Assembly: GCA_900545285.1 (NCBI GenBank)
Contig: UQYK01000013.1
Span: 1 to 41,634, forward strand
Length of the DNA: 41,634 bases
From: an uncultured Ruminococcus sp.
Lineage (GTDB): Bacteria > Bacillota > Clostridia > Oscillospirales > Ruminococcaceae
Direction: 5' to 3'
In this document: piece after piece, positions 31,413 to 38,017 of the stretch
Layout of the letters: the number at the start of each line of letters is the position of its first letter
How positions within the stretch are numbered: the stretch's first letter is position 1
Position numbers and translations under genes: made by a program
Notes under the pieces: generated by a model
Told to the model about the DNA's origin: nothing
The model's input: the letters and a program-made list of their open reading frames with translations, nothing else
The model's database searches: none

Positions 31413-31579
31413 TTAGAACCTGTCTTCACAAGAAATATGTGTGGATTTTCGAGCATAATTTTGTTGCAGACAAGGCAAAAATACGCAGGCGGGCTGTCGC
31501 CCGGCAAGTGTTTTTCACGCAGTATGCAGCAAAATTTGCCGAAAAGACACTTGTATACGCTTGTGAAGACAGGTTCTTA
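31413..31579 (+). repeat. fold-back repeat family 1, long copy with TTA duplication
   Basis: The element is 31416-31576 (161 bp). Outer arms GAACCTGTCTTCACAAG and CTTGTGAAGACAGGTTC are perfect. Inside, GCATAATTTTGTTGC pairs with GCAGCAAAATTTGC, AAAAATAC with GTGTTTTT, and the centre is a CGGGC-TGTC-GCCCG hairpin. TTA flanks both ends (31413-31415 and 31577-31579). The right-hand TTA is, on the minus strand, the TAA stop codon of purB. Confidence 0.88.
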
Positions 31580-33013
31580 GTTCTTCATCTCGAAGTGCTC
31601 GCCCAGAATGTCCTTGTTTGCGTCCAGAATCGGCTGAATGCACTCTGCTACAAACTCTTCGGTCTGCTGTTCGCTGCGGCCGGTAAAGTTTTCCGGCTGG
31701 AGAATCTTGTCCAGCTCTTCCTTGGTAATCATGAACATCGGATCTGCCAGAATCATATCGCACAGATCGTTTTCCAGACCCTCTTCCTTCACGTGCTTGC
31801 CGGCAACCATGGAGTATTCCCGGATCTTTTCGTGCAGTGCCTGCCGGTTTCCGCCCTTCTTTACAGCATCCATCATGATATTTTCCGTTGCCATAAAGGG
31901 CAGTTCCCGCATAATCCGCTGCCGGATCATCTTCGGGTATACAACCAGGCCGTCTGTTACATTCAGCATAATGTTCAGGATGGCATCTACTGCCAGGAAT
32001 GCTTCCGGTACAGAAACGCGCTTGTTTGCTGAGTCATCCAGAGTCCGTTCAAACCACTGGGTACCTGCGGTAAAGGCCGGGTTCAGGCTGTCGATCATGA
32101 CATAACGGGACAGAGAGGTAATCCGCTCACAGCGCATGGGGTTCCGCTTATATGCCATTGCAGAAGAACCGATCTGTGTCTTTTCAAACGGCTCTTCCAT
32201 TTCCTTAAAGCTCTGGAGCAGACGCATATCGTTGGAGAACTTACTACAGGACTGCGCAATGCCGCTGAGAGTTGCCAGAATCTGAGAGTCAATCTTTCTG
32301 GAATAGGTCTGGCCGGAAACCGGAACCACACCGTCAAAGCCCATTTCCTTTGCGATCTTTGCTTCCAGTTCCTTTACCTTTGCGGTATCCCCTTCAAACA
32401 GTTCCATAAAGGAAGCCTGTGTACCAGTGGTGCCCTTGGAGCCAAGCAGCTTCAGGTTTGCAATCCGGTATTCCAGTTCGTTGAAGTCCATGAGCAGTTC
32501 GTTCATCCACAGTGTTGCGCGCTTGCCCACTGTGGTCAGCTGTGCCGGCTGGAGGTGGGTATATGCCAGCGCCGGCAGTGCCTTGTATTCCAATGCAAAA
32601 CGGGACAGGTTTGCCAGAACGTTGATCATCTTCCGGCGAACGATTTCCAGAGCGTCCCGCATAATGATGATATCGGTGTTGTCGCCGACATAGCAGGAAG
32701 TCGCACCCAGGTGAATGATGCCGGCAGCCTTCGGGCAGACCTGGCCATAGGCGTACACGTGGGACATGACATCGTGACGGCGGCGCTTTTCCTCTGCCTC
32801 TGCCACATCATAGTCAATGTTGTTGATGTTGGCTTCCAGTTCGTCTACCTGCTCCTGTGTTACCGGCAGACCCAGTTCCATTTCTGCCCGTGCCAGTGCC
32901 ACCCACAGGCGGCGCCAGGTGGAAAACTTCTTGTCGGCGGAGAAAACATGCTGCATTTCTTCGCTGGCATAACGGGTGCAGAACGGACTTTCATAACTTG
33001 TGGTATTACGCAT
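31577..33013 (-). CDS. purB: adenylosuccinate lyase
   Basis: The 478-residue enzyme is of the fumarase/aspartase superfamily, with IIHLGATSCYVGDNTD, LAYTHLQPAQLTTVGKR (catalytic His region), GTTGTQASFMELFEGD and the signature loop GSSAMAYKRNPMRCER. It catalyses two steps, cleaving SAICAR in purine synthesis and adenylosuccinate on the way to AMP. The ATG follows AAAGAGGTAC. No other pur gene is adjacent. The stop codon is shared with the target duplication of a family 1 repeat, whose hairpin would form the 3' end of the transcript; no U-tract terminator is visible. Confidence 0.96.
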   Translation of the reverse strand: MRNTTSYESPFCTRYASEEMQHVFSADKKFSTWRRLWVALARAEMELGLPVTQEQVDELEANINNIDYDVAEAEEKRRRHDVMSHVYAYGQVCPKAAGIIHLGATSCYVGDNTDIIIMRDALEIVRRKMINVLANLSRFALEYKALPALAYTHLQPAQLTTVGKRATLWMNELLMDFNELEYRIANLKLLGSKGTTGTQASFMELFEGDTAKVKELEAKIAKEMGFDGVVPVSGQTYSRKIDSQILATLSGIAQSCSKFSNDMRLLQSFKEMEEPFEKTQIGSSAMAYKRNPMRCERITSLSRYVMIDSLNPAFTAGTQWFERTLDDSANKRVSVPEAFLAVDAILNIMLNVTDGLVVYPKMIRQRIMRELPFMATENIMMDAVKKGGNRQALHEKIREYSMVAGKHVKEEGLENDLCDMILADPMFMITKEELDKILQPENFTGRSEQQTEEFVAECIQPILDANKDILGEHFEMKN

Positions 33014-33066
33014 CTTTTTTGTACCTCTTTCTTTTGGAATCCGTTGACGGAATCACTTCTGATCTC

Positions 33067-33095
33067 ATTATAGCATATTTCGGCAGGATTGGCAA
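33067..33095 (-). promoter_or_regulatory. promoter of purB
   Basis: On the minus strand: TTGCCA, 17-bp spacer, TATAAT, with extended -10 TG. No purine-box or riboswitch is visible in the short leader. Confidence 0.8.
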
Positions 33096-33133
33096 GAGGA
33101 CGGCAAAAATCGGCGCACAGCGGCAGAACAGCT

Positions 33134-34111
33134 TCAGACTTCCTCTTCCGGATAGCGCATGCCCCAGTCCCTGCGGATTTTCGTCATCAGTTCCATGACA
33201 TCCCGGGTGTAGGCCATGTACATTTCGTCTCCTTCACCGGAAACGGTGCGTTCCATGTCCTCTACCTCATACCGCAGCGCCTGTGCAGTGCTCCCGGCCG
33301 AGAGGACTTCCTTCCGGCCGTCCTGGTTATAGGTGATCACGGCTTCTTCTCCCCGGGGGTAATCAAAGATTTCTACATATCCCTTTTCAAAGGAGATCGT
33401 CCCCCGTTTCGGCTGCTTTGCGTGGAGAGAGAGCAGTACCGTTGCCATTTCCTCCTCTTTATTTTTCAGGAGAATGCCTGCGCTTTCATCCACACCGGTA
33501 GGAGCAAATTTCACCTGGGACAACACCTCAGTGGGCGAAGAAGAGAAAAACCACCGCACAAAGGACAGCGCATACACGCCGATATCCAGCAGCGCGCCTC
33601 CGGCCAGACTGCGGTTGAAAAAGCGGTTGGTCATATCGTATTCCTTATCGCTGCCGAAGTTCATCTGCACCAGCCGCAGCTTTCCCAGCGCGCCGGACTG
33701 TATGACCGCCTGCAATTTCCGGTACAGGGGCATATGATAAATCGTCATGGCCTCTGCCAGTACCACGTGATGCTCCTGCGCCAGTGCCAGCGCCTCTTCC
33801 AGTTCGGCGCTGTTGAGCGTAATCGACTTTTCACAGAGCACGTGCTTTCCGGCGGCAAGCGCCTGCCGCAGAAACGAGATATGCGTATTATGGGGCGTGG
33901 AAATATAGAGGATATCCACCTCCGGATCTGCAAACACTTCTTCCAGGTGTGCATACACCTTTGGAATCCCGTACTGTGCCGCAAAGACAGCTGCCTTTTC
34001 CGGGGTACGGTTTGCCACAGCATACAGCATCTGGCCGCGCTCTGCCATTGCCTGTGCCAGTTCATGGGCAATCACACCGCATCCCAGCGTTGCCCAGCGA
34101 TATTGTTTCAT
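33134..34111 (-). CDS. Gfo/Idh/MocA-family oxidoreductase
   Basis: The 325-residue protein starts at the ATG at 34111 behind AGAGGTG. The N-terminal Rossmann domain has YRWATLGCGVIAHELAQAM (dinucleotide loop GCGVIA), VDILYISTPHNTH and GKHVLCEKSITLN (the EKP-like motif, here EKS). The C-terminal half (from about residue 125) includes LLDIGVYALSFVRWFF. The family oxidises or reduces sugars and cyclitols with NAD(P); dihydrodiol-dehydrogenase-like members look closest. It is the last gene of the malQ run. The substrate is unknown. Ser in place of Pro in the EKP motif is a minor variation. Confidence 0.88.
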   Translation of the reverse strand: MKQYRWATLGCGVIAHELAQAMAERGQMLYAVANRTPEKAAVFAAQYGIPKVYAHLEEVFADPEVDILYISTPHNTHISFLRQALAAGKHVLCEKSITLNSAELEEALALAQEHHVVLAEAMTIYHMPLYRKLQAVIQSGALGKLRLVQMNFGSDKEYDMTNRFFNRSLAGGALLDIGVYALSFVRWFFSSSPTEVLSQVKFAPTGVDESAGILLKNKEEEMATVLLSLHAKQPKRGTISFEKGYVEIFDYPRGEEAVITYNQDGRKEVLSAGSTAQALRYEVEDMERTVSGEGDEMYMAYTRDVMELMTKIRRDWGMRYPEEEV

Positions 34112-34157
34112 CAAGAAGCACCTCTTTTTGGGGGTCAAATGGGAAAATACGTTCGTT

Positions 34158-34307
34158 TTACGGCAAATGCTTTACCTTGTCCACCATCGGCCAGCGCTCC
34201 GCCGGCGCTGTCACAACCTGCTGCTGCTTCATTCTGCACGGCGTACCGCACCGGGGACAGAATGCCGCCCGATCTGACAGCTGCGCGCCGCATTTTTTAC
34301 AAAACAT
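34158..34307 (-). CDS. 49-residue zinc-ribbon microprotein
   Basis: The frame starts at the ATG at 34307 behind AAAAGGGGCG and encodes MFCKKCGAQLSDRAAFCPRC followed by GTPCRMKQQQ and a short tail ending HLP. The two CxxC knuckles, CKKC and CPRC, 10 residues apart, are the pattern of the zinc-ribbon found at the N-terminus of many clostridial proteins. Here it stands alone: no transmembrane or other domain follows. It sits 36 bp after the membrane protein gene and 46 bp before the oxidoreductase in the same run. The partner may be one of these, or it may bind nucleic acid. The coding assignment rests on the motif and ribosome site. Confidence 0.7.
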   Translation of the reverse strand: MFCKKCGAQLSDRAAFCPRCGTPCRMKQQQVVTAPAERWPMVDKVKHLP

Positions 34308-34343
34308 CCGTAATTTCGCCCCTTTTCATCCCATAATTCTGCG

Positions 34344-34721
34344 TCAGTCTGACTCGTTTTCCGTTTCTACATGCAGCTGCGCATTGGTATCCAGGTACAC
34401 CATCCTGGAAATCATCCCCAGAATCAGGAAGGCTCCATGAAAATAAAGCACAACCACTAAACATGCATTTGGCAAAACCATCCACACCTTTGTCAGCAGC
34501 ACAGCTGCCGCCGTTATCAGAAAAACAATGCCATAAATCAGCAGCAATATACTGCCGGAACGCAGCCGCTTTTGGGGATCATACCGCAGGCGGCCGTCCG
34601 GCATAACCGGATTGGCCTTTGCAAATATTGACGCATACTTTTCCCGGCGCATAAGCATACTGACAGAAAAGCAAACCACACTCAGGACTGCAAATACTAC
34701 CGTTGCAATGATTGCTTCCAT
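34344..34721 (-). CDS. small membrane protein, unrecognised (DUF3784-like)
   Basis: A 125-residue product with three hydrophobic segments (about residues 3-23, 55-77 and 80-104). A cytoplasmic loop between the first two contains ASIFAKANPVMPDGRLRYDPQ. The general layout recalls DUF3784-type small membrane proteins of Bacillota, but I cannot confirm the family. The start ATG follows AGGAGGAGAAG and lies 24 bp after tam; the zinc-ribbon gene follows. No function can be given. Confidence 0.7.
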   Translation of the reverse strand: MEAIIATVVFAVLSVVCFSVSMLMRREKYASIFAKANPVMPDGRLRYDPQKRLRSGSILLLIYGIVFLITAAAVLLTKVWMVLPNACLVVVLYFHGAFLILGMISRMVYLDTNAQLHVETENESD

Positions 34722-34745
34722 TTTCTTCTCCTCCTGCTGTGCCGG

Positions 34746-35525
34746 TTACTGCTCTTTGGCAAACGCCAGGAAAAACAGACGCGGGAACCGGAAGATCAAA
34801 CTGCCGTCCTTTTGTAGTGGATATGCCCGCTGTACTTCCCGGAGCACTGCCTCTGAAAAAGCATCCTGTTTCTCCGGCGGCAGCACCTCCAGATAGGGCC
34901 GCAGTCCTGTTCCCCGGTACCATTCCAGAATGGCCGCATGGGACGGCATGTGGTGGAAATACGTGGTCTGCCACATGTGGAATTCGGCAGCGGATTCTGA
35001 AAGCAGGTCATAGTAGGTCGCCGGTGTCAGATGATACATGGCTTGGGGGCGGTGGAAATAGCTCTTCCACTGGGGAGACTGTATCAGACGGGAAATGATC
35101 TTATGAATGGGTTCCTCATAATTCACCGGAATCTGTACGGCCAGAACACCGCCCGGCCGCAGCATTTGCAGCATTTTCGGAATCATAACCGGATGATCCG
35201 GAATCCATTGCAGGCAGGCGTTGGAAAATACAACATCATAATCCTGCCCCAGCTTTTCCAGTTCTGTCTGCGCATCACACTGGATAAACTGCATTTCCGG
35301 ATGTGCCTGCTCTGCCGCAGCAATCATGTCCGCAGAAGAGTCTGCGCCGACAATTTTTGCACCGGGAAAGCGCTGCTTTAAAACCGCGGTGCTGTTGCCC
35401 GGGCCGCACCCGATGTCTGCAATCTTTTCCGGATGCTCCAGCGGAATCCGCGCCGCCAGATCAATGGCCGGCCGCGTCCGCTGCTGTTTGAATTTCAGAT
35501 ACTGCGCTGCATCCCAATGTTCCAT
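34746..35525 (-). CDS. tam: trans-aconitate 2-methyltransferase family protein
   Basis: The 259-residue protein starts WDAAQYLKFKQQRTRPAIDL, the Tam signature, followed by the SAM-binding IADIGCGPGNSTAVL, the acidic GADSSADMI and VVFSNACLQWIPDH. Tam enzymes methylate trans-aconitate, a by-product of the citrate cycle that inhibits aconitase. In a fermenter the true acceptor may differ. It starts 5 bp after the malQ stop, with its AGGAGG site inside the malQ end, so the two are translationally linked. Confidence 0.88.
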   Translation of the reverse strand: MEHWDAAQYLKFKQQRTRPAIDLAARIPLEHPEKIADIGCGPGNSTAVLKQRFPGAKIVGADSSADMIAAAEQAHPEMQFIQCDAQTELEKLGQDYDVVFSNACLQWIPDHPVMIPKMLQMLRPGGVLAVQIPVNYEEPIHKIISRLIQSPQWKSYFHRPQAMYHLTPATYYDLLSESAAEFHMWQTTYFHHMPSHAAILEWYRGTGLRPYLEVLPPEKQDAFSEAVLREVQRAYPLQKDGSLIFRFPRLFFLAFAKEQ

Positions 35526-35530
35526 GCTGT

Positions 35531-37081
35531 TTATGCCTCCTGTTCTGCTGTGTTCCGTTTTCTTTCCTTTTTCTCCTGCTTCCGGGACTTTTTTTCCGGC
35601 TGTTCCGGCAGGCGGTTATACAGTTCATTCATCCGATAAATCCGCTTTGCCAGACGGGGCGTGAAATCACTGGTCAAGGTACGATACTGCCAGTTGTTTC
35701 CAGTGGTAGAAGGGGTGTTCATCCGTCCTTCCGGGCCGGCATCCAAAAAGTCCTGCATCTGTGCCACTGCCAGATCGGCAATGCTCTGCCAGGTGCTCCG
35801 CAGAATCTCTGCCGGCAGGTCAGCGGTATTCCGGCAGTGCAGATACCGCTTGGCAAAAGAAATGGTCTTTCCCGGAGAGGCATGAATCCAGCCCCGGAGT
35901 GTCATATTATCATGCGTACCGGTATATGCCACACAGTTCGGCGTCTTGAAATTCTGCGGCAGGAACTCATTTTTTGCCCCGGCATCAAATGCAAACTGGA
36001 GCACCTTCATCCCCGGATAGCCGCAGTCATCCAGCAGCTGCCGCACCTCCGGTGTGACAAAACCCAGATCTTCTGCAATAATGGAGATTTCGCCCAGTTC
36101 TTTTTTAGCGGCTTTGAAAAGGGAAATGCCCGGTCCCTTGCACCATTTGCCGTTTTCGGCAGTGGGGCGGCCATAGGGTACGGTGTAGTAGCTTTCAAAT
36201 CCGCGAAAGTGGTCAATCCGCACGGTGTCATACAATTCTGTTGCAGAAGCAAGGCGGTGAATCCACCAGGCGTAACCGGTCTTTTTGTGATATTCCCAGT
36301 CATACAGCGGATTGCCCCACAGCTGGCCGGTAGGAGAAAAGACATCCGGCGGACATCCGGCCACGGCAGTCGGCACCTGTGCTTCGTCCAGCTGGAACAG
36401 TTCCGGATGTACCCACACATCCGCGCTGTCATAGGCCACATAAATGGGAATATCTCCCACAATGGAAATGCCCTTGCTGTTGCAGTATGCCTTCAGCTGT
36501 CCCCACTGCTGATAGAACCAGTATTGCAGCACGCTGTAGAATTCCACGTCCTCTGCATAGCGAACAAATGCCTGTTCCATCGCCTTGGCATTTCGCATAG
36601 CCAGAGGCTTTTCCCACTTATTCCAGGGGTCTCCGTGGTGTGCGTCTTTCAGTGCCATGAACAGCGCATAGTCCTTCAGCCAGTCTGCATTTTTTTCGCA
36701 GAACGCCTGATACTCCTCATTGGACTTGTCAAACCGGGAAAAGGCCGTGCGGAGCACATGGAAACAGTAGGTATAAATCCGGGCATAGTCCACCCGTCTG
36801 GGATCTTCACCCCACACGATATTGGCATAGTCATTCCGGGTCAGATAGCCGGCCGCCTCCAGTCGTTCAAAATCGATGAAATACGGATTTCCGGCATAGA
36901 CGGAAAAGGACTGATACGGCGAGTCGCCGTAGCTGGTGGGAGACAGGGGCAGAATCTGCCAGACCTGTACGCCGCTGTCTGCCAAAAAATTAGCAAAAAC
37001 ATAGGCGGCATCTCCCATTTTTCCGATACCATAATTGGACGGAAGGCTGGAAATGTGTAAAATAATTCCACTTTTTCGCAT
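35531..37081 (-). CDS. malQ: 4-alpha-glucanotransferase (amylomaltase, GH77)
   Basis: The 516-residue enzyme begins RKSGIILHISSLPSNYGIG and has WQILPLSPTSYGDSPYQSFS, KGISIVGDIPIYVAYDSADV, TVRIDHFRGFESYYTVP (nucleophile Asp), SIIAEDLGFVTPEV (acid/base Glu) and AYTGTHDNMTLRGW. It transfers glucan chains between maltodextrins in the cytoplasm, working with phosphorylase or glycogen enzymes encoded elsewhere and possibly with the GH13 enzyme at 4649. The last 20 residues are an extra Lys/Arg/Glu-rich tail (KKSRKQEKKERKR) beyond the usual end of the family. The ATG follows GGAGGAA. It is the first gene of a five-gene run. Confidence 0.95.
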   Translation of the reverse strand: MRKSGIILHISSLPSNYGIGKMGDAAYVFANFLADSGVQVWQILPLSPTSYGDSPYQSFSVYAGNPYFIDFERLEAAGYLTRNDYANIVWGEDPRRVDYARIYTYCFHVLRTAFSRFDKSNEEYQAFCEKNADWLKDYALFMALKDAHHGDPWNKWEKPLAMRNAKAMEQAFVRYAEDVEFYSVLQYWFYQQWGQLKAYCNSKGISIVGDIPIYVAYDSADVWVHPELFQLDEAQVPTAVAGCPPDVFSPTGQLWGNPLYDWEYHKKTGYAWWIHRLASATELYDTVRIDHFRGFESYYTVPYGRPTAENGKWCKGPGISLFKAAKKELGEISIIAEDLGFVTPEVRQLLDDCGYPGMKVLQFAFDAGAKNEFLPQNFKTPNCVAYTGTHDNMTLRGWIHASPGKTISFAKRYLHCRNTADLPAEILRSTWQSIADLAVAQMQDFLDAGPEGRMNTPSTTGNNWQYRTLTSDFTPRLAKRIYRMNELYNRLPEQPEKKSRKQEKKERKRNTAEQEA

Positions 37082-37194
37082 AGAAATTCCTCCTTATGGA
37101 AATCGGCAGACACGTGCCGGTTTCCATCTTGTATATTTTTTAAAACTTTGCATAGGATAGAAAAGCAGCATACATCAGAAACGAGGTGACTCTC

Positions 37195-37599
37195 ATGTAC
37201 TATAAAGGCTGTGCACTGTGGTGGATGTTTCTGCTGGGCTGCTTTTTTTACAGTCTGCTGGAAATCCTGGCCAGAGGCTATACCCATTGGACGATGATGC
37301 TTACTGGCGGCACCGTGAGCGTCATCCTGTATCAGTTCCATCTGAAAGCACCGCCCCACACGCTCCTGCTCCAATGTCTGTGCGGCGCACTGATCATCAC
37401 GGCAATTGAATTCTCCGTAGGCGTTCTGGATAACCTGTATCTGGGCTGGAACGTCTGGGATTACAGCAATATGCCCTGCAACCTGTACGGTCAGATTTGT
37501 CTGCCGTTTACCGGGCTGTGGTTTCTGCTGTGCATCCCGGCTTTTGCAATCTGCCGCGTAGTACGAAAACGATTTCATGTCCCCTTGTATTCTTCTTGA
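37195..37599 (+). CDS. putative ABC-transporter type IV (CmpB-like) small membrane protein
   Basis: The 134-residue protein starts at the ATG at 37195 behind GAGGTGA. It has about four transmembrane helices and the motif LEILARGYTHWTMMLTGG near the N-terminus, then IEFSVGVLDNLYLGWNVWDYS and QICLPFTGLWFLLCIPAF. This pattern (RGxTHWTM, ending in WDYS) matches the Pfam family PF06541, annotated as putative ABC transporter type IV but without an ATPase and of unknown function. It is a single gene, divergent from malQ. Confidence 0.82.
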   Translation: MYYKGCALWWMFLLGCFFYSLLEILARGYTHWTMMLTGGTVSVILYQFHLKAPPHTLLLQCLCGALIITAIEFSVGVLDNLYLGWNVWDYSNMPCNLYGQICLPFTGLWFLLCIPAFAICRVVRKRFHVPLYSS

Positions 37600-37632
37600 T
37601 TATAGCATATTCTTTTTGCCTTTGCAAGGGAC

Positions 37633-37662
37633 TTTACAAAAGAAGTGCCGAATCTGTATAAA
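37633..37662 (+). promoter_or_regulatory. possible promoter of the 62-residue protein gene
   Basis: TTTACA, 18-bp spacer, TATAAA, in a very AT-rich stretch that makes chance matches likely. Confidence 0.4.
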
Positions 37663-37747
37663 ATTATAAAATAATAGAAAGAATTAATTCAAAATTATAT
37701 TTGTGCTGTGAGCCGCCTCTGGCTCTATGGGGAAAGGAGCGTTCAGA

Positions 37748-37936
37748 ATGTCCTCTGTTGATTATGAAGCGATGTACTACACGGTACAGCGCCATGTGAC
37801 ACGCACCATTCAGACGCTGGAGGAGGAGCTTTGTCGGCTGAAAACATTGCAGTGTGCCTGTGAAGAAGAGATTCTGCACACAGACTTCGAGCTGACCCGC
37901 AGGGGCAAGGCACCGGAGGATCGGCCGGACGCATAG
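37748..37936 (+). CDS. small hypothetical protein with a coiled-coil segment
   Basis: A 62-residue product from the ATG at 37748 behind AAAGGAGCG; an earlier in-frame ATG lies ahead of that ribosome site. Residues about 8-40 form a charged helix, TVQRHVTRTIQTLEEELCRL, likely a short coiled coil, with three Cys residues (CRLKTLQCACEEE). The tail is Arg/Asp-rich. It has no signal or membrane segment and I recognise no family. The good ribosome site and isolated position support its being real. Confidence 0.6.
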   Translation: MSSVDYEAMYYTVQRHVTRTIQTLEEELCRLKTLQCACEEEILHTDFELTRRGKAPEDRPDA

Positions 37937-37956
37937 ATACTTGCTGGCTCTGACAC

Positions 37957-37993
37957 AAAAACGGCCGCCTCCCTGGTATGGGAAAGCGGCCGT
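37957..37993 (-). terminator. terminator of htpG
   Basis: On the minus strand ACGGCCGC pairs with GCGGCCGT over a 17-base loop, followed by TTTTTG. It may also stop the small + strand gene. Confidence 0.85.
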
Positions 37994-38017
37994 GATGTTA
38001 TACTTTATAAAAAGCGC

